Below are positions 54,771 through 64,000 of a stretch of DNA of 64,000 bases, piece after piece (position 1 is the first letter of the stretch; each line of letters begins with the position of its first letter). This DNA comes from Chondrilla cf. caribensis. Lineage: Eukaryota; Porifera; Demospongiae; Chondrillida; Chondrillidae. The DNA is taken from the NCBI GenBank assembly GCA_964020155.1, contig OZ026547.1, positions 2,356,131 through 2,420,130 on the forward strand, given 5' to 3'. The translations under genes were made by a program, and so were the position numbers. The notes under the pieces were generated by a model. It made no database searches, was not told the DNA's origin, and saw nothing but the letters and a program-made list of their open reading frames with translations.

Positions 54771-56396
54771 GGCTGGCACTGTATTGTACTAATGCATTGT
54801 GATATTGAAAGTGTATATTATTTAAGTGCATGTGTGCAAGCATATATGTGTGATGTACATAGTATGTATCAGTGTAACTTGAGACTATACAATCCATTGG
54901 ATAGTTTGAGTTGTCACTTGGGACTGATGGTCCTTCTGTAGAGGCTGTTTCTGATACATGTTCCACTGTATAGTTGAACTGCTTGTATAGACAAGTGTTC
55001 TCCATACTGAAGTGGATGTTGGAAGTTATAAGAAATTTGTAAATAATTCTATCAAATTCCAATGGGTAATGCTTTCAATTTACAGAGTCCTCATTAATCC
55101 TCCACAGCATATTTTCGACAATCTTTTGGATCAACTGGCTCTATTCACTAGTACTTGTATATTACATTGATACTGGAAAATTGTAGTGTATATAAAGGGT
55201 TGTGTAAGCAGTGGCGGATTAAAATGATATATTTGCTATATATCTTATAAATATTATAATTATATAATTCATAATGTAATTATAATAATATTATAATTAT
55301 ATAATTTTTACTATCTATAATAACTGTACTGAAATACTGAAAGGATAGATGTGTGTATATGTACATGTCCACATTAATGATTCATATGCCTTTGATTGTG
55401 TGATGGTGTATGCATGCATGTTTTGTGTGCCTAGCTCTGTGTGGGATATGTGAGCACTAGCAAGGGTATTTCATGTATGAGAGTGTGAACAAGTTAGCAT
55501 GTATATACCAGAAATGCATTAGGATACATATGTATGCATGTATGTGTGCATGTATAAATAGCACATAAGGATACATATGTACATGTACAGATGTGTGAGT
55601 GTTAGTGTGTACAAGTTTGTATGTAACACTAATACATTAGGATACGTATACTTGTGTGTACATAAGTGTATTATGTACATGAGTGCGTGCATGTGCACTC
55701 ATATATATTGCATTGCTCAGGTTTATTCAGTGGTTAACCTAATCACCATCGATTGACGGTTCAAAGTGACTCCTCTGGAAATGTAATGTTCATTCAAACG
55801 AACGATGGCTATACTTTATCATTTTTGTGATTATGTGACAAGAAGTGTTGCAACTTCCGATAATCAATTAACCTTCAGGTAAGTCTTTAAAAGCTTATGG
55901 CAATTATAAATATGTACATAATATCCCTAGCCAGTTGATTGAGAAAGTATGTTATAATATTGGGAATGTGACATTCTTTGACACTCTACATTTGAATAGC
56001 ATAATTACATAATAGAATGGGACATGATTTGACACTCTACATGTAAAATAGCATAAACTCCGGATTATTACGTAATATGGTCGAAACATAGCAACCTCTC
56101 AACATGGTTGGTTATAGTGTGTGAAATACTAGAAGTGTTTGAATTACGAAGGTTCTGCATTTTTGTTCAAATGTGAGCTACGTATTTTTTGTTTCAAAGT
56201 TATCATAATTATTTTCTTGTCACAAATGCCTACATATCTGTGCAGATAGAAACACACTTATTATAACTGCGGAAAATGTTTAACTCTACACACACTCTAT
56301 ACTAATGATTATGATGTTGCTTTTTTACACTTAGTCGTATCTTGTTAACCTTGGTATCACTGCTGTGAGCTACGTAATACCTGGGGGCTTTGTTGC
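54771..56396. other. Duplicated flank between the Q1 segment and N
   Basis: Corresponds to 45900-47840 (between L and M) and 62400-63740 (upstream side of P). Unlike the first, it has no GGATCTGAG MITE. No gene seen. Confidence 0.6.
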
Positions 56397-57712
56397 TTAG
56401 CCTGGCCGGGACCTGCGGTGGTTCTTCGCATTTCGGCCAGTAATTTTTTCCCAAAGTTTCCCAGCCCCCCACCCAAGTGCTGCCTTCCCAAGCATACCTA
56501 AAATGGAACCAATAAACTGTGCTTTCACAATTCTTTTTTTCTTCAAATCCTTCAAAGCTGCTCTGAGTTCCTGGTCTTTGCTGAGATTTCTCATTCTTAT
56601 CATTTCTGTTGAAGCCAACTTCTTCAATCCCCTCATCTTCTTGTTTGCTTCGTTTTCCATGATTGTATTCTCATTTGTCTTTCCTGTCTTTGTCTTCTGT
56701 TCAAGGTGAGCCTTCTCCCCTGATGTCTTGGTTAATTCCAGTGCACCGTTCAAGTTATCTTCAAGCTGATCATAAATTTGTTTTTCATTAAATTCAGCTT
56801 CTTTTGTAGTGTTGAGACATAAGAAAGATATATCAATTAACAATTTCAATGACATAGCTATTCATACAGTGTGGCTTGCATGTGAAGTCTTAGACATGTA
56901 CATCTGAAGAATAATATTATAATGGGCAACCTAACAGGTAATTTTGCAGTGTGTAATGTTTCATGGATTTTTATATATATAATATGTGTTCTTACGCGTA
57001 ACCACAACAATGAATTTATATAACAATTTATATTGGGCAAAATAATGATGGCCGATTTCAAAAGCCGACAATTAGAAATTGGGCTAGAATCCGTGCGCTG
57101 AAGCTCCGATGAACGTAATAACTTCAGTGAAGGTTCTTCTGAACCTAAAAAAAGGTGCCCAAGTAATTCGAGTGCAGGGGGCGGCAGCCCCACGAGTTTT
57201 TGGACTTGAATTACTTGTTTTGCAATTTTTACTTTAACTTTTGGAATGTACACACATATAATATTTTTATTTGTGTTACTTTGTGTAACTGCAAAATTGA
57301 ATTTATACTATCATTTATATTGCTCCAACAGAAATGGCTTATATTGGAATGCTGAGATTTAGTAATTGGACTAGAAGTTGAGTGTAAAGGCTTCACGCAA
57401 CATAATATCTTCAGCAAACCTGGAAGAGATGTCTAAGTAATGATGACATTGCACATTTGAGCGAGAAATATGTAGTACACTGTACTGCATGAAAAAATAT
57501 TTGAACAAAATATGAGAATCCTATACTATTCATCCAATCAATAAGATTTCGTTACCTTGCAAGTCTGCAATTTCTCCATCGATGTCTCTTTCTGATGTTA
57601 ACTTGACAGGAAAATTCCCTTCCCACCTGTGGTTGATGTTATTCGGCATAGCCGATCCCACAGCTATGAGGAGTGCAGCACACCAAATTGTAGCTAGAAA
57701 GACTTTCATCAT
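56397..57712 (-). CDS. Member N: short cationic-peptide precursor (exons 57712-57556 and 56800-56397)
   Basis: Exon 1 starts at the tandem ATGs at 57712/57709 (MMKVFLATIWCAALLIAVGS) and ends at GCAAG|GTAACG. Exon 2 follows CAAAAG at 56800. Phase 1; the junction residue is Glu instead of Asp (E-AEFNEK). About 186 residues. Propeptide: QLEDNLNGALELTK and KMRGLKKLASTEM. Boundary: RIVKAQF. What follows is about 43 residues, first a hydrophobic/cationic amphipathic stretch (FIGSILGMLGKAALGWGAGK) and then a basic end (NAKNHRRSRPG). It is the simplest complete two-exon member and resembles a classic linear helical antimicrobial-peptide precursor; activity is inferred. A TATATAAG lies 78 bases upstream. 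The intron holds a dispersed 230-bp repeat. Confidence 0.85.
56965..57195. repeat. Dispersed repeat of about 230 bp, copy 2 (intron of N)
   Basis: Diverged copy of 54530-54770. A partial third match (GAATTTATACTATCATTTAT) follows at about 57300. Confidence 0.7.
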
Positions 57713-57789
57713 TCTTCTAGTAAGCTCTTGTTGGCAGTTAGTTTGTTCTCTTGTGCTAAGGAGTACAGCAGATTGTTGTGAAGAAGCTT

Positions 57790-57797
57790 CTTATATA
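57790..57797 (-). promoter_or_regulatory. TATA box of N
   Basis: TATATAAG on the minus strand, 78 bases before the first ATG. Confidence 0.5.
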
Positions 57798-57912
57798 CTA
57801 GTGTATTTCTATTGGGTTTGTAAAGTGTGTGGGGGGTATGTATGTGTGGGGGAGTATGTGCACTTCACGGAAAAAAATTCAAAAGGCCTTGGTGCATGTC
57901 TATGTCAATTAT

Positions 57913-57913
57913 G

Positions 57914-58002
<89 letters not shown>
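57913..58002. repeat. (GT)n microsatellite
   Basis: Pure TG run of about 90 bases upstream of N. Confidence 0.95.
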
Positions 58003-58006
<4 letters not shown>

Positions 58007-58364
58007 GTTTGTATGCATAAAATATAATGGCATCCGTTAGCATAGAAAAAGTACTATTATACAGCAATTTTATAATGTATAAAGCATTAGCAACAGTATA
58101 TAGCGTTAGCAACAGTATAAAGCAATAGCAACGGTATAAAGCATTAGCAACAGATGTTATACTGGTTAAAATAATAAGACATGGACACTTGGGAAGTAAG
58201 ACACATGAAATACACTAGAAAGACATACAAAGCGCCCGAGGTCGAGTGTATTTTAAATATGATACTACCCTCGTGCCCATGTCTTAATCACTAGTTATCA
58301 CATGTATCATTGAGTTATACAGAATGTACATATATATATATATTATATATAGCATTTAGGCATG
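58003..58364. other. Dispersed AGCAACAGTATAAAGC repeat region
   Basis: CAGCAATTTTATAATGTATA and the following short tandem units match 53370-53460. AAGACATGG at about 58188 is mirrored by CCCATGTCTT at about 58275, a weak inverted repeat. No gene. Confidence 0.5.
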
Positions 58365-58366
58365 TA

Positions 58367-59388
58367 CAGTGGTGGTCAAAAGTTACGGGACGATTTCAAT
58401 GTGGCAGCCAACAGCTATCAGGCTATTTTAGCATACTTACAATTAACTCTATATTATGGCGAATTGGAAATAGAGTGAAAATAAATCTTAAGAACACTTT
58501 TAGAATGTTCAAGAGCATACCAATAGTGCTTTAAAATCTTCGTGACTTTCATTTACTCGAATAACAGCTCTAATTGGCATATAATTCAAAAATATTCGGT
58601 GACACAGACGTTCTTTCTAGTCATTATACTTTATAAAGTTTTTAAATTAGTGCAAGAATTCATTGGTCACAACTCTGAGTATCTTGCCTACCTTGCCCTC
58701 CTTTGAACATCGCAAATATCCGATTCAGTTGAAATGTCAGTTTTCGTGAGCTCATTTTATAGCCATCATGCATCGCATATCTACACATACTAAACTTGAC
58801 TTGTGTCAAAGAACAGTAGGTTATTCTGCGTATATCTTCTAATGAAAGTTTTCTTCCATACAATTCTTTCTGCAGTGGTCACTCACACACCTAAACCATG
58901 GAATCTGGTCGGTATATCCTGTGATTTAGGAGTAGCCTACCGACAATCATACATCTATGCAAACGATATAATTTCTTATTCGAAGTTAGCACAGAGAGTA
59001 GATCATACAAATGTGGGTAAGTTGTTTGGAGCATTTTTTCTTTGAAAATTATTGAAGATCCTATCTGTTGAAGATTCTGAATAATAAAAGTTTTGAAAAT
59101 ACATTTGCAGAATAAACTTATAATTCCCTCAAAGCAACTATCAACAAAGTGTTTGCTCATAGTAGTGATTTTCAACAGAGACAGGCTGACAAGTACTGAA
59201 AGATGCAATGAAACGATTAGGTGCAGAATACACCAATTAGAATGTTGTTGAATGTTTCTAAATCAAAATTACAATTACAATTATAAACTAAATCAAAAAA
59301 ATCTTGCTTTTAGGACGATTGAAATCGTACCGTTCCATTCCGTCATTTCTAAAACCCTCAATTGTCCCGTAACTTTTGACTGCCACTA
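58367..59388. mobile_element. Non-autonomous Tc1/mariner-type element, 1.02 kb
   Basis: The left end CAGTGGTGGTCAAAAGTTAC is mirrored by the right end, whose reverse complement is TAGTGGCAGTCAAAAGTTAC. TA flanks both sides. The terminal pattern CAGTGGTGGTCAAAAGT is typical of Tc1-like elements. The largest frame inside (105 codons, minus strand) has no DDE or helix-turn-helix pattern, so the element cannot encode its own transposase. Confidence 0.9.
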
Positions 59389-59816
59389 TATATATATTCA
59401 TTATTTTTATCACTTTCAGAATCATTCATTGACAAATGAATTTGATTAAGATCTCCATTCCTCACATATAAATCATTATCCCTATATTATGTAAATTAAG
59501 TTGCCTGTTACCATTGCAGCTGCTGTGGTGTATGTAAGGTCCCTCTTAAGCCTAACCCCAACCCTAGTGGTCCTTTTCCATGCTGATCCAAGTACTGTAG
59601 GAACTCATGCCCTATATGTTACAGTCATCCTGTAATTGATTCCAGTGAGAATTCATACTTACCTGAATAATTAATTATAATGTGTTAATTATAGTGATCC
59701 AATTAATGATGTTTTAATTCTGCAATTATTTCATCCTCGAATATTATAATTAGTATGTCCTATTCTATCCCCATAGTTATGTTTAGTGGTACTTTATCCA
59801 ATGATAACATTCACCA
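59389..59816. other. Downstream flank of Q2
   Basis: Start of the duplicated Q segment (matches 50450-50829). No separate gene. Confidence 0.5.
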
Positions 59817-60591
59817 TTATTTGTATGTGAAATTACAATTTCCACCCTGTACTGGTGGGGGTGGTCCACCCTGCTCAAGTGGGGGAGGACCACCTTCATA
59901 ATAATCATAATTGCTTGATGCTGCACCTCCCTCTGGTAGTTGTTGGTAATTTGGCGGCAGTTGCAGGTAATCGGGTGGCAGTTGCAGGTAATCGGGCGGT
60001 GGTTGCTGGTAATCAGGCGGTGGTTGCTGGTAGTCAGGTGGGGGTTGTTGACCTTCTCCTAATAATTGCCCAATCATCATCAATAGTTGACAGTTATTCT
60101 GGAGGAGGACATGAATACTATTGTTATAATTTTATCTCATTTCTTTGTGCATTTGTGTTTGCAATTCAAAGCTCTCTTAGAATAAATCTAGGAATATCAT
60201 CTAAATGTTGCCTACAATCACACACAAACACACACATGCAAACACACACACACATGTACACTCACACATGTATGCTTTCATGTACATTACATGCATATGG
60301 CATGCACACACACATGTATGCCCACAAACACACATGAATATATATATACGCACACACCATGAAGTTAATACTGATACATTTTTACAGACATATCACAGCA
60401 ATATTTCCAGCAGCAATAATTGAAGGTAATGCAATTGAAGCTTTGTCAGTACACTTGCCTATAAATCTGAATCGTATTTATTTTAATGTAATCTGGAAGT
60501 TTTCCTCACCATTGGACATGAGAAGTATCTGATCATCTTCACAGTCAGTAGGACTCTGGTGTTCCTCCAACGTGAAGACAGATGCAGATTC
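59817..60591 (-). CDS. Q2: shorter Pro/Tyr-repeat paralogue, possibly broken (exons 60591-60510 tentative, 60058-59817)
   Basis: The last exon follows TTATTAG at 60058 and encodes about 79 residues: five PPPDYQQ/LPPDYLQ units and the same C terminus as Q1 (NYDYYEGG, VQGGNCNFTY), ending at a TAA two codons earlier. The upstream exon equivalent at 60591-60510 keeps the same borders (CTGCTAG and ATG|GTGAGG). It is 82 bases instead of 75, so it is out of frame and gains a stop. Either that exon is not coding in either copy, or Q2 has lost function. The repeat exon itself looks intact. Confidence 0.45.
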
Positions 60592-62187
60592 CTAGCAGAA
60601 AGATAGAAGCATAAATAGTCTGAAGGTGCTTCATAGTTGTGTTTTGGACAACCCTCAGAGGCAAATGAAACAGAATGACTACTACTTGCTAGCATTGATT
60701 CATAAATTCCTCCTCCTGACTTTAATTTTTGGAATAATAATATATAACAATTATCTATTACTACTTGTGGTTGATATTGTGGGTAGATAAGGTGGGGAAT
60801 TATATGTGCTAATTCAATTCAATTGCCTGAACTTCAATTCAGTGTTAAATTATGATTTACACACCATAAGCGTGTAATATGTATATAGCAAGGATAACAG
60901 CTTATGCATTTTCACAGCAGGTTTAATGGCTGTAGTAGTGATTGTATGGAAAAATAGACACTCAGTTATAATTTTGTTAAGTTGATTGATATAATATGAT
61001 CGGGTTGCTACATAGAATTTGGATATTGCTGTAATAATTTTTAATTTTCTCCATAAAATCATGGGGTAACCATTGAGCTATTATACGTACATGTATGACT
61101 TCGAAACGTGACTCAATCAATTCCCCATGTACACATATATCCATTACATGTGTTGAAGTGTCTTTCCTATTCACAACTGTATTGTGTACAAGTGAAGGTA
61201 ATATATACCATTCAACTAGCATTGAATCATCAATTCAGCAAGCTCATGAAATCAAATTGTTCCAGCAGACTCTATAGTCATATATTGTTCTGTATTGTTG
61301 AGTCCTAAATGTAAGTTACTTCCTCAACTTTATATTCAATGGCCCACATAGTCTATTGTGGTTGAAATAGTGAAAAGCTTCTATAACCTTTGTTCGAACC
61401 TATACCAATTGTCCTTCCTAGTATTATATAATATACAATGCTAGGAAGTATGGTATAGCTTGAAGAAAGGTGATGTTTTCCTATTTTGTTCTGTTCAATT
61501 GCAAATTTCAAAGGTGATTCCCTACTATGATTTTCCTTGTATTGGCACTCAATAACATGTGGGTTGTTAGTGTACATTTATTGTATGACCTACAGTATTG
61601 TTACAATAACTGAGCCACTTTGAAGTGTATAATATTCTGTGTGGTGTGAGTGTGTACAAGTGTTGTGTTTTAGGGAGGGTGTCCTTAAAGTGTACATAAA
61701 TGTGATTTAATTTCCATCTTTTTTTCAAATACTGAATGCCAGTCCTCATGTCACTGGGGATTACTCCATAAAATACATACCCAATGCATGCAGAGTTTTA
61801 AAACAGACTCACCAGCTTCAGACCAGATAATGCGGTATTATATAGTACATGTGTGTTTGTTTGTGTGTCTGTGCATCCTGTAGCATGTCTGAGTTCTCAA
61901 TGATGAAATAAATTAAACATTACATAGTAAAACAAAAAGATACATTATATAATAAGGATATTGTGTGTATATATGCAATGTCATAATAATTAGGAGGAAA
62001 TTGTGTATAAATGCATATTATGCTTATGCTAATGCACATACACACATGTGCTCACACCTTTAATTACAACCACTTTCACACACATGCACATACTTAACAC
62101 GCGTGAAGTAGTGTTTTGTTATGGTATTGTTTTTATCAATAATTTGTACATTATTAAAGAAACTAAATTATGTAATTTGCTTCAATT
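60592..62187. other. Duplicated segment upstream of Q2
   Basis: Parallel to 52163-53760. A frame at 61222-60977 on the minus strand (MDICVHGELIESRFEVIHVR) is closed early in the Q1 copy and so is probably not a gene. Nothing else seen. Confidence 0.5.
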
Positions 62188-62226
62188 CTACCAGACCCAA
62201 ATTGTAGCTAGGAAGACTTTCATCAT
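62188..62226 (-). pseudogene. Orphan first exon of an L/M/N-type gene
   Basis: On the minus strand the frame reads MMKVFLATIWVW and stops, the first ten residues being those of N exon 1. The 5' side (62227-62470) still matches the promoter region of L, M and N, including CCTTATATA at 62306-62314. After the tenth codon the similarity ends abruptly, and no matching second exon lies downstream. It is a truncated duplicate. Confidence 0.8.
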
Positions 62227-63748
62227 TCTTCAAGTAGGTAGCTTCTTCTAGCAGGTAGTTTTTTCTCTTGTGCAAAGGAGTACTGCAGATTATTGTAAAG
62301 TATCTCCTTATATACTGGAGGGTATTCCATTGTGTTTTTAAAGTGAATGGGTAGCAAAGATTCACCATGGAATCCAATAATTTAATTAGACTTGTCAGTA
62401 GGCAACTGTATTGGCTATTTCTAACACAGGTTTCGCTGAGTAGTTCCACTGTTTTTGTAGACATCCATACTGTGGCCGATGTTGGAAGTCGTAAGAATTT
62501 TTATAATAATACAATCGAATTCCAATAATAGGTATTATACATATACAATAAATTTAGAGTGAATTCTCAGTAATCGGCCACAACACATTTTTGAAAATAT
62601 GTTAATTAACAAGTTTGGCAGACTTACTGGCTATATTCATGTATACAATATACTAGAAAACTGGTGGATACAAAGGGTTGTGATGAATGGTGGCAGATTG
62701 AAGTAAATTCACTCTATTATCTTGATTATAGTCAATTATAATTATATTATCACTTAATGTATTGTAATACTGTAAGGATATATCATGTGTGCATGTGTAC
62801 ATGTCTACATCAATGACACATTGGTTTGTGCAACGTAGTATGTTGCTTGGTGTATGCATGCATGCTATGTGTGCCTCTGTGTTGGTGTATGAGCACTAGC
62901 AAGAGTATTTGATTTGTAAGAGTGTGTGTGAGTTTGTATGTATAAATATATAATACGTTTGGATATATATTATATGTACACGTGTGCATGTATGTACGTG
63001 TGTGTGTATGTATGTGCACTTATTATATGGCATTGTTCAGGCTTAATCAGTAAGTAAAATATAACTGGAGAAACAATCTATATTGATTGACTGCTTGATG
63101 GAAATGTAATGTTTATTCAAATGAATGATGCCTATACTGTTATAGTTGGTGATTTTGTGACAAGGAGTGCAGCAGCTTCCAATGATCAATTAACCTTCAG
63201 TTTAATCTTTATATGCTCACTGTGATTATAATTATGTACATAAATAATATCCCTAGCCTGTTGATTGAGTAAATATGGTATACGAAATATAGAGTGGGAC
63301 ACGATTTGACACTCTATACATGTAAAATAGCATGAACGTACTCCAGATTATAAATGTGGCCGAATTCTGGTAAACTCTCAACCTGGTTGGTTATACTGTG
63401 TGAAATACTATCATAAACTAAAGATTTATTGGATTAGGAAGGTTATGCATTACATTCTTGTTCAAACGCGAGGTACATACAGTATTTCATTCTAAAGTTA
63501 TAATAATTATTCTTGTCACACACGCATACTTATCTGTGCAGATAGAAACACACTTATTATGACTGTGGAAAATGTTTGACTCTACACACTCTATACTAAT
63601 GGTTATGATGTTGCTTCGGCCTACTAATCTTGTTATCCTTGGTATTAATGCTGTGAGCTACATATCTTTTTTGAGGATATTTGTTGCTTCATTTGGCTCT
63701 CCCCCTCCTACCTCACTCGGCAGATCCACTCCTGGCAGGTCCCTTACT
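62227..63748. other. Duplicated flank between the orphan exon and P
   Basis: Third copy of the flank seen at 45600-47860 and 54771-56396. From about 63500 the minus strand carries the 3' region shared by M, N and P (TAGTATAGAGTGTGTAGAGT). Confidence 0.6.
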
Positions 63749-64000
63749 TTAGGAGTTTTTTTTCGGGATTGATTTTACAACACGCTTCAACCCCCTTCCA
63801 ATTGCCTTTCCAATTGCTTTAATGACATTGACAACGCCACGAAAAAACTGTGCTTTCACAACTTTCTGTCTCATTAAATCCTTCGAAGCTCCTCTGAGTT
63901 CCTGGTCTTTGCCGATGTTTCTCATTCTTCTTTCCATTTCTGTTGAGGCCACCTTCCTCAATCCCCTCATCTTCTCATTTGCTTCGTTTTCAGTGGTCTT
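63749..64000 (-). CDS. Member P: short cationic-peptide precursor, 3' part (partial)
   Basis: The frame enters from the window edge at 64000 and ends at the TAA at 63749. The 83 visible residues begin KTTENEANEKMRGLRKVAST, the end of a propeptide like those of L, M and N. The boundary is KVVKAQF. The last 32 residues form a cationic amphipathic stretch (FFRGVVNVIKAIGKAIGRGL, then KRVVKSIPKKNS), the most antimicrobial-peptide-like sequence in the window. A run of eight As lies at the end (63752-63759 region). Past it a different frame remains open for about 35 codons with a Gly/Glu/Pro composition like the tail frame of M. So the natural end may be longer if the run is miscounted. Exon 1 lies beyond the window. 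Confidence 0.8.
   Translation of the reverse strand, partial: KTTENEANEKMRGLRKVASTEMERRMRNIGKDQELRGASKDLMRQKVVKAQFFRGVVNVIKAIGKAIGRGLKRVVKSIPKKNS

Noticed and set aside
58891..59208. 105-codon frame as a transposase
   Set aside because: No DDE triad or helix-turn-helix pattern; it starts without a good ATG context and lies in a non-autonomous element.

Overview
The window is AT-rich metazoan DNA: spliceosomal introns with GT/AG borders, TATA boxes about 30 bases upstream of likely transcription starts, long (AC)n tracts, many short non-autonomous transposons (MITEs), a Penelope-type retroelement remnant and one short TTAGGG array. The compact genes and small introns would suit an early-branching invertebrate such as a demosponge, but nothing here proves the taxon.

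Almost every gene belongs to one cluster of secreted, extremely Lys/Arg-rich proteins, labelled here A to P. The shared plan is a signal peptide, an acidic propeptide (often with a DLDDLDSLFDLL-like stretch and a [KM]xRGL[RK]KV motif), a boundary ending in Gln followed directly, or after one Gly, by Phe or Trp (VKAQF, VKIQW, AEMQF), then a cationic amphipathic region. In the shortest members (A, N, P, and the four units of B) the part after the Gln looks like a linear antimicrobial-type peptide of about 25-45 residues. In H, I, K and L the same kind of segment is built into long runs of an 11-residue repeat (xKVWRxVKRVG). E, F, G, H, I and L also carry a conserved hydrophobic core (V-P-P-x-V-S-G-P ... 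I-P-G-G) that I do not recognise.

Layout. 0-3.4 kb: A, a collapsed copy of B with a lost start, and B, a four-unit precursor. 3.8-5.25 kb: satellite of about 185 bp. 6.9-12.3 kb: two minus-strand, two-exon Tyr/Lys-rich relatives, C (with a mucin-like tail) and D. 13-26.7 kb: three tandem segmental copies carrying E, F and G on the plus strand, separated by 55-bp satellite blocks and MITEs. 27.3-31.4 kb: pseudogene PsiH and intact H. 32.5-45.5 kb: minus-strand two-exon genes I, K and L. 45.5-64 kb: a roughly 7-9 kb unit repeated about two and a half times, alternating short cationic-peptide genes (M, N, P) with a Pro/Tyr-rich gene (Q1, Q2).

All minus-strand members with both exons visible share one phase-1 intron between the signal-peptide exon and the mature exon; the plus-strand members E to H and B lack it. 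The cluster holds several broken copies. Whether the products are antimicrobial, mineral-templating, adhesive or nucleic-acid-binding cannot be decided from sequence alone.
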